From: Lysobacteraceae bacterium
Lineage (GTDB): Bacteria; Pseudomonadota; Gammaproteobacteria; Xanthomonadales; Rhodanobacteraceae
DNA: 5,354 nt
Reading direction: 5' to 3'
Assembly: GCA_018971925.1 (NCBI GenBank)
Contig: JAGWZT010000168.1
Location: 1 to 5,354 of the forward strand
Shown in pieces: positions 1 to 3,539 of this stretch (its first letter is position 1; each line of letters starts with the position of its first letter). The notes under the pieces were generated by a model. That model worked only from the letters and a program-made list of their open reading frames with translations. It was not told the origin of the DNA and searched no databases. A program made the translations under genes and the position numbers.

Positions 1-1049
1 CCCAGTTTGCGCGCGCGGCCCATGATCGTGGCGGGACTGAAATGCGCGGCTTCAAGGAAGATATCGCGCGTGGTGTTGGTCACCCGCGAGTCGAAACCGC
101 CCATCACGCCGGCCACGGCCAGCGGTTTGCGCTCATCGGCGATCACCAGAAATTCGGCGTCGAGTTTTGCATCGCTCTCGTCCAGCAGCTTCAACGTTTC
201 GCCGTCGCGGGCACGCCGCACCACGACCGCACCGTCGAGCTTCGCTTCGTCGAACGCGTGCATGGGCTGGCCGGTTTCCAGCATCACGTAATTGGTAACG
301 TCCACCACCGCGTTGATCGGCTTCACGCCGGCCGCGCGCAGACGTTGCGCCATCCAGACGGGCGTTCGTGCGGCCATGTCGATGCCGCGCAACGTGCGGC
401 CGAGGTAACGCGGGCAATCCGCACCCGCTTCCAGCCGAATCTCCCTGGGTGCGGCAATCACGGATTTCACTGAAGCAGCTTCGAAGGCCTTGGCGCGCGT
501 TCCGAATTCCGCCGCGACCTCATCGGCAAGGCCGGCCATGCCGAGGCAATCACCGCGGTTCGGGGTCAGCTCCACCTCGATGGCGGTATCTGGAAGGCCG
601 AGATACGCCGCCAATGGCTTGCCGGCCGGCGCGTCGGACGGCAATTCCATCAACCCCGAAGCATCGGCGTCGATACCGAGTTCCCTGGCCGAACACAGCA
701 TGCCCTGGGATTCGACGCCGCGCAGTCTGGCGGCCTTGATGGTGGTCCCATTCGGCAACGTCGCGCCGATCGTCGCCAGCGGCGCGACCAATCCCGCGCG
801 CGCGTTGGGCGCGCCGCAAACGATCTGGACTTCGCCGTTGCCGGTATCGACCCGGCACACGCGCAGCTTGTCGGCATCCGGATGCGGTTCGCAGGCGATG
901 ATCCGCGCGACGATCACGCCATCCAGCGCTACGCCAAGCGGTTCGACTTCCGCCACTTCAAGCCCGCTCATGGTCAGACGCCGCGCCAGCGTGGCGCTGT
1001 CTGCGCGGATGTCGACAAGCGAGCGGAGCCAGTTTTCGGAAAATTTCAT
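1..1049 (-). CDS. pheT: Phenylalanyl-tRNA synthetase beta subunit, N-terminal part (cut by window edge)
   Basis: Beta subunit of the cytoplasmic (alpha-beta)2 enzyme that charges tRNA-Phe. I read 349 uninterrupted codons, beginning MKFSENWLRSLVDI, the family's usual start. Residues about 40-150 form the OB-fold, EMAP II-like tRNA-binding domain, with CEPHPDADKLRVCRVDTG, IVCGAPNARAG and then LRGVESQGMLCSARELGI. The junction motif VELTPNRGDCLGMAGLADE follows, then the start of the B3/B4 editing domain: PRYLGRTLRGI, INAVVDVTNYVMLETGQPMHAFD, AGVMGG and FLEAAHFSPATIMGRARKLG. The E. coli protein is 795 aa, so about 44% is visible; B5, the catalytic-like core and the C-terminal domain lie outside. 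The loss is the window boundary, not a lesion. It lies 110 nt downstream of pheS. The ATG at 1049 has no recognisable Shine-Dalgarno: a REP element ends 13 nt upstream. The start is chosen on protein conservation. Confidence 0.97.
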   Translation of the reverse strand, partial: MKFSENWLRSLVDIRADSATLARRLTMSGLEVAEVEPLGVALDGVIVARIIACEPHPDADKLRVCRVDTGNGEVQIVCGAPNARAGLVAPLATIGATLPNGTTIKAARLRGVESQGMLCSARELGIDADASGLMELPSDAPAGKPLAAYLGLPDTAIEVELTPNRGDCLGMAGLADEVAAEFGTRAKAFEAASVKSVIAAPREIRLEAGADCPRYLGRTLRGIDMAARTPVWMAQRLRAAGVKPINAVVDVTNYVMLETGQPMHAFDEAKLDGAVVVRRARDGETLKLLDESDAKLDAEFLVIADERKPLAVAGVMGGFDSRVTNTTRDIFLEAAHFSPATIMGRARKL

Positions 1050-1062
1050 GATCGTAGGTTTT

Positions 1063-1084
1063 GTAGGGCGGGTGACAACCCGCC
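1063..1084 (+). repeat. REP palindrome, pheT-proximal copy
   Basis: GTAG at 1063-1066 is followed by a perfect 7-bp stem, GGCGGGT (1067-1073) and ACCCGCC (1078-1084), around a GACA loop. The total of 22 nt matches the usual size of GTAG-type REPs. In the pheST transcript it folds as a hairpin whose 3' foot lies 17 nt upstream of the pheT ATG, at the edge of an initiating ribosome's footprint. Confidence 0.8.
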
Positions 1085-1137
1085 GATCGGTGCATTGGAA
1101 CGCGGGACCTATCTGGCGGGATACGTGTCAGCTTCTC

Positions 1138-1163
1138 GGCGGGATTCGCTTCTCCCGCCCTAC
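1138..1163 (-). repeat. REP palindrome, pheS-proximal copy
   Basis: Read on the minus strand, GTAG (1163-1160) is followed by GGCGGGA (1159-1153), an 8-nt loop (1152-1145) and TCCCGCC (1144-1138), a perfect 7-bp stem. It is oriented opposite to the copy at 1063-1084. The TAG inside its GTAG head is the in-frame stop codon of pheS. Confidence 0.78.
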
Positions 1164-2155
1164 GCAAACTGTTGCAGGAACCGCACGTCGTTCTCGAAGA
1201 ACGCGCGCAAGTCGGTGACGCCGTAGCGCAACATCGCCAGGCGCTCGACGCCCATTCCGAACGCGAAGCCCGTGTAACGCTCGGGATCGATGCCGCAGTT
1301 CTTCAGCACGTTGGGATGCACCATGCCGCAGCCCAGCACTTCCAGCCAGCGTTCGCTGCCGTCTTCACGATCCCAGCGAATGATGACGTCGGCGCCCGGT
1401 TCCACGAACGGGAAGAACGTCGGCTTGAACATCATCTCGAAATCGCGGCCGAAGAACGCGCGAAGGAATTCTGCCAGCGTGCCTTTCAGGTCGGCCATGG
1501 TCGAGGAATCGTCCACCAGCAGGCCCTCGACCTGGTGGAACATCGGCGAATGGGTCTGGTCGGAGTCGCTGCGATAGACCTTGCCCGGCGCGATGATGCG
1601 GATCGGCGGTGACTTGCCCTTCATCGCACGGATCTGGACCGGAGAGGTGTGGGTGCGCAGCAGGCGTCCGTCGCCAAAATAAAATGTGTCGTGCATCGCC
1701 CGCGCGGGATGGTGCGCGGGAAAGTTCAACGCCTCGAAGTTGTGCCAGTCGTCCTCGATCTCGGGGCCTTCCGCAACCGAATAACCGAGCTGGGCGAAGA
1801 TCGCCTCGATGCGCTCGCGGGTCCGCGTCAGCGGGTGGATCGTTCCACGCCCGCCGTCACGGCCTGGCAGCGTAACGTCGATGCCTTCGGACCCCAGGCG
1901 TTGTGCCAGCGCCGCATCCTCCAGGGTTTGCTTGCGTGCCGCGAGTGCGGCAACCAGCTTTTCCTTCGCAGCATTGACTTCGGCACCGCGCGCCTTGCGC
2001 TCGTCCGGCGACAGCTTGCCGAGCGATTTCAGTTCCGCGGTGATCGCGCCGCTTTTGCCGAGCAGCGCGACCCGTCGTGCTTCCAGCGCTTCCAGCGTCG
2101 TGGTCGCGGCGATCGCGGACAGCGCTTCATCGATGCGTTGCTTCAACGAGTCCAT
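1160..2155 (-). CDS. pheS: Phenylalanyl-tRNA synthetase alpha subunit
   Basis: Catalytic subunit of the class II (alpha-beta)2 enzyme that activates phenylalanine with ATP and attaches it to tRNA-Phe. It has 331 aa against 327 in E. coli. Residues 1 to about 90 are the Lys/Ala-rich N-terminal coiled coil. GTIHPLTRTRERIEAIF opens the catalytic domain. HTSPVQIRAM and VYRSDSDQTHSPMFHQVEG carry the motif 2 region. WLEVLGCGMVHPNVL and GFAFGMGVERLAMLRYG (motif 3) follow. The Ala equivalent to E. coli Ala294, which sets the size of the Phe side-chain pocket, is retained (about residue 298). I chose the ATG at 2155, giving MDSLKQRIDEAL, with a weak GGGG Shine-Dalgarno 5 nt upstream. An in-frame TTG at 2170 would add MYGAA, but it lacks a ribosome site and sits at the end of the terminator T-tract. 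The stop TAG is supplied by a REP element. A strong terminator ends 13 nt before the start, suggesting attenuation control. Confidence 0.97.
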   Translation of the reverse strand: MDSLKQRIDEALSAIAATTTLEALEARRVALLGKSGAITAELKSLGKLSPDERKARGAEVNAAKEKLVAALAARKQTLEDAALAQRLGSEGIDVTLPGRDGGRGTIHPLTRTRERIEAIFAQLGYSVAEGPEIEDDWHNFEALNFPAHHPARAMHDTFYFGDGRLLRTHTSPVQIRAMKGKSPPIRIIAPGKVYRSDSDQTHSPMFHQVEGLLVDDSSTMADLKGTLAEFLRAFFGRDFEMMFKPTFFPFVEPGADVIIRWDREDGSERWLEVLGCGMVHPNVLKNCGIDPERYTGFAFGMGVERLAMLRYGVTDLRAFFENDVRFLQQFA

Positions 2156-2168
2156 TGCAGCCCCATAC

Positions 2169-2208
2169 AAAAGAAAAGCGGGAAGAAGGCAAGGCCTTCT
2201 CCCCGCTT
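2169..2208 (-). terminator. Intrinsic terminator / likely pheST attenuator
   Basis: On the minus strand a 15-bp stem pairs 2194-2208 with 2176-2190, all Watson-Crick except one G.U, around a CTT triloop. The tail, starting in the last stem pairs, is TTTTCTTTT (2177-2169). This is a textbook rho-independent terminator in the operon's own direction. The plus-strand reading has no T-tract, so it works one way only. It ends 13 nt before the pheS ATG, leaving no room for a separate promoter, so pheST must be reached by readthrough or regulated antitermination. E. coli pheST is controlled by an attenuator at this same place, with the Phe-rich PheM leader peptide. I find no convincing PheM equivalent. 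Confidence 0.88.
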
Positions 2209-2222
2209 GCTTGCATCATAAC

Positions 2223-2242
2223 TTCCGGCGCGAACGCCGGAA
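2223..2242 (-). promoter_or_regulatory. UUCG-tetraloop hairpin in the rplT-pheS gap
   Basis: A perfect 8-bp inverted repeat, TTCCGGCG and CGCCGGAA on the minus strand, closes a TTCG tetraloop. It begins 4 nt after the rplT stop codon and has no following T-tract, so it is not a terminator by itself. It may be a pause or 3'-protecting hairpin, or the first stem of a pheST attenuator whose terminator starts 14 nt downstream. The role is inferred; the structure is plain in the sequence. Confidence 0.6.
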
Positions 2243-2246
2243 CGGT

Positions 2247-2606
2247 TCAAGCAGCCTGGGCAGCCTTGGCCTTCTCGGCGATCGCCCCGAACGCCGCGAT
2301 GTCGTGCACGGCGAGGTCCGCCAGCACCTTGCGGTCGATGGTGATGCCGGCCTTGCCGAGGCCGTCGATCAGGCGGCTGTAGGAAAGCCCGAACTGGCGC
2401 GCGGCCGCGTTGATCCGCACGATCCACAGGGCGCGGAACTGGCGCTTCTTCTGCTTGCGGCCGATGTAGGCGTACTGCTGGGCCTTGGTGACGGCCTGCT
2501 TGGCAACGCGATAGACCTTGCGGCGGGCGTTGTAGTAGCCCTTGGCGGCCTTCAGGGTTTTCTTGTGACGCGCACGCGCGGTGACGCCACGCTTGACTCG
2601 TGCCAT
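2247..2606 (-). CDS. rplT: 50S ribosomal protein L20
   Basis: Primary 23S rRNA-binding protein needed early in 50S assembly. It has 119 aa against 118 in E. coli. The N-terminal half is the long basic extension, MARVKRGVTARARHKKTLK, AAKGYYNARRKVYRVAKQAV and RKQKKRQFRALWIVRINAAAR. The C-terminal globular part, YSRLIDGLGKAGITIDRKVLADLA, ends in an Ala-rich tail. The start ATG at 2606 has a strong AAGGAG Shine-Dalgarno (2615-2620), whose first bases belong to the TAA stop of rpmI, so rpmI and rplT are almost certainly translationally coupled with a 12-nt spacer. In E. coli the C-terminal domain of L20 also represses the rpmI-rplT message. The stop is TGA at 2247-2249, followed at once by the UUCG hairpin and terminator. 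Confidence 0.98.
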   Translation of the reverse strand: MARVKRGVTARARHKKTLKAAKGYYNARRKVYRVAKQAVTKAQQYAYIGRKQKKRQFRALWIVRINAAARQFGLSYSRLIDGLGKAGITIDRKVLADLAVHDIAAFGAIAEKAKAAQAA

Positions 2607-2618
2607 GGTCGTCTCTCC

Positions 2619-2816
2619 TTACGCGTAGGGCAGCATGCGCGCGACACGCTTGGTGTCGGACTCATGCACGTGGTTGGGGGCGCGCAGGCCGCGCTTGCGC
2701 TTGGTGGCCTTCTTGGTGAGGATGTGCGACTTGAAGGCGTGACCGGCCTTGAACTTGCCGGAAGCGGTCTTGCGGAACCGCTTGGCAGCGGCCCGGTTGG
2801 TCTTGATCTTTGGCAT
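2619..2816 (-). CDS. rpmI: 50S ribosomal protein L35
   Basis: Small basic ribosomal protein of the large subunit, 65 aa as in E. coli. The family signature is at the N-terminus, MPKIKTNRAAAKRFRKTASG followed by KFKAG. SHILTKKATKRKRGLR and the end TKRVARMLPYA follow. I chose the ATG at 2816 because it begins the conserved MPKIKT and is preceded by CGGAG with 6 nt spacing. The frame stays open upstream to another ATG at 2879, but that 21-residue extension is not part of the family. The stop TAA overlaps the rplT Shine-Dalgarno. In E. coli this is the first cistron repressed by L20, which then acts on rplT through coupling; the tight junction here fits that scheme. Confidence 0.97.
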   Translation of the reverse strand: MPKIKTNRAAAKRFRKTASGKFKAGHAFKSHILTKKATKRKRGLRAPNHVHESDTKRVARMLPYA

Positions 2817-2968
2817 GTGCAACTCCGTTTTCGTTTTCGTGACTGGCCTGGGCGGCGATCCTGAGATCACGCTTTCCATCCATGCCCTTGCCGGCTTGTG
2901 TTGCGGCGGTCGATATTCCGACTTCCGCGTTTTACCGTCCGCCGATCCGCGGCGGATGGGTTGCCCCG
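2817..2968 (-). promoter_or_regulatory. infC-rpmI intergenic leader, candidate L20 control region
   Basis: These 152 nt hold no convincing gene. Visible structures on the minus strand are a 7-bp stem with a 5-nt loop (2938-2956) soon after the infC stop, and a weaker imperfect hairpin closed by CGTGA/TCACG (2838-2871). A short A-rich tandem repeat, CGAAAACGAAAACGG, leads into the rpmI Shine-Dalgarno. In E. coli the region before rpmI contains the RNA pseudoknot bound by L20 for autorepression. Position suggests the same role here, but I cannot show the L20 recognition fold. I see no clear sigma70 promoter. Confidence 0.35.
2938..2956 (-). repeat. GC-rich hairpin downstream of infC
   Basis: A perfect 7-bp inverted repeat, TCCGCCG and CGGCGGA, flanks a CGGAT loop, beginning 12 nt after the infC TAG. 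It lacks a following T-run, so it is not an intrinsic terminator. It could slow decay or processing between infC and rpmI, or form part of an L20-responsive leader. The function is unknown. Confidence 0.5.
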
Positions 2969-3490
2969 CTACTTTTTCTTGGGGCTGATCATCATGGTCA
3001 TCTGCCGCCCTTCCATGCGCGGAAACTGGTCGACGACACCGATTTCCGTGATGTCGTTCTGGATGCGATGGGCCAGCTCCATGCCCAGCTCCTGATGCCG
3101 CATTTCGCGGCCGCGGAACCGGATGTTGACCTTGACCTTGTCGCCTTCCTCAAGGAACCGCTGCATGTTGCGCAGCTTGATGTTGTAGTCGCCGACATCC
3201 GTGGTCGGGCGGAACTTCAGTTCCTTGATTTCGATCTGCTTCGACTTCTTGCGCTGCGCGGCCGCCTTCTTCTGCTGCTCGAACTTGAACTTGCCGAAAT
3301 CCATGATCCGGCAAACGGGTGGTTCGGCGGTCGGCTGGATTTCGACCAGATCCAGGCCCGCTTCCTCGGCCATCGCCAGTGCCTCGTCGCGCTCGAGGAC
3401 CCCAACCTGTTCGCCATCGGCGCCGATGACCCGTACACGCGGAACCCGGATTTCGTGATTGCGCCGATTGCCTTTGTTTTCGGTAGCGAT
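2969..3490 (-). CDS. infC: Translation initiation factor IF-3, with an ATC start codon
   Basis: IF3 binds the 30S subunit, prevents premature 50S joining and proofreads the start codon and initiator tRNA. The gene gives 173 aa against 180 in E. coli. The N-terminal domain contains NHEIRVPRVRVIGADGEQVG and the family signature RIMDFGKFKFEQQKK (about 61-75). A basic linker follows, then the C-terminal domain with KELKFRPTTDVGDYNIK, FLEEGDKVKVNIRFRGREM and FPRMEGRQMTMMISPKKK. In this frame an upstream TGA is followed only by GCA GGA GAA GAC GGT before ATC GCT ACC GAA, and there is no ATG, GTG or TTG. The first ATG, at 3373, would delete about 39 conserved residues. A strong AGGAGA lies 8 nt before the ATC. 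E. coli infC starts at AUU and is autorepressed by IF3 for that reason, so the same control is likely here. The gene follows thrS by 49 nt. Confidence 0.95.
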   Translation of the reverse strand: MATENKGNRRNHEIRVPRVRVIGADGEQVGVLERDEALAMAEEAGLDLVEIQPTAEPPVCRIMDFGKFKFEQQKKAAAQRKKSKQIEIKELKFRPTTDVGDYNIKLRNMQRFLEEGDKVKVNIRFRGREMRHQELGMELAHRIQNDITEIGVVDQFPRMEGRQMTMMISPKKK

Positions 3491-3497
3491 ACCGTCT

Positions 3498-3503
3498 TCT
3501 CCT
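3498..3503 (-). promoter_or_regulatory. infC ribosome binding site (decides the ATC start)
   Basis: AGGAGA on the minus strand, with GGAG 8 nt from ATC at 3490-3488. It is the only good Shine-Dalgarno near the 5' end of the conserved IF3 frame. Its distance is right for ATC and far too great for the first in-frame ATG at 3373, so it supports the non-canonical start. Confidence 0.85.
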
Positions 3504-3512
3504 GCTCAAGTT

Positions 3513-3530
3513 CGCCAGCGATGCCTGGCG
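3513..3530 (-). repeat. Small hairpin in the thrS-infC gap
   Basis: Inverted repeat CGCCAG/CTGGCG (6 bp, 6-nt loop) on the minus strand, 9 nt after the thrS stop and 9 nt before the infC Shine-Dalgarno. There is no T-tract, so it is not a terminator. It may have no function, or may modulate access to the infC ribosome site. Confidence 0.3.
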
Positions 3531-3539
3531 TGCATTCCG

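Larger units (their letters stand above)
1063..1163. repeat. Inverted REP pair (REPIN-like element) between pheS and pheT
   Basis: This 101-bp unit is bounded by perfect 10-bp inverted termini, GTAGGGCGGG at 1063-1072 and CCCGCCCTAC at 1154-1163. Each end carries a GTAG tetranucleotide followed inward by a 7-bp palindromic stem. This is the known format of REP elements mobilised by RAYT (REP-associated tyrosine) transposases and of the GTAG-type SMAG repeats of Stenotrophomonas. The two REPs point toward each other and are separated by 53 nt (1085-1137) with no gene. The unit fills nearly all of the pheS-pheT gap and overlaps the pheS stop codon. Family membership is inferred from architecture; copies elsewhere in the genome cannot be seen here. 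Confidence 0.8.

Noticed and set aside
1..60. pheT and thrS lacking their ends
   Set aside because: Both frames remain open exactly to the window boundaries, so the truncations come from the window and not from mutation.
1365..1400. PheS loop FFPFVEPGADVII differs from the E. coli-like FTEPSAEVDV
   Set aside because: The Thermus-type enzymes also have FVEPGA here as I recall, and the neighbouring catalytic motifs are intact, so this is ordinary family variation rather than a defect.
2156..2170. TTG start at 2170 for pheS, adding MYGAA
   Set aside because: It lies at the end of the terminator T-tract without a ribosome site. The ATG at 2155 gives the normal length and has a GGGG at suitable spacing.
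2127..2219. Small frame MMQASGEKALPSSRF... from the ATG pair at 2219/2216 through the pheS terminator
   Set aside because: It has only two Phe codons, no Shine-Dalgarno, and runs into the pheS coding start in another frame, so it does not look like a PheM-type leader.
1809..2864. Open frame of 351 codons on the plus strand across pheS, rplT and rpmI
   Set aside because: It runs antisense through three conserved genes and their hairpin-containing gap, has no ribosome site of note, and has composition typical of reverse-strand translation.
2619..2879. Longer L35 starting at an ATG at 2879
   Set aside because: The additional 21 residues are not part of the L35 family. The ATG at 2816 begins the conserved MPKIKT and has a good Shine-Dalgarno 6 nt upstream.
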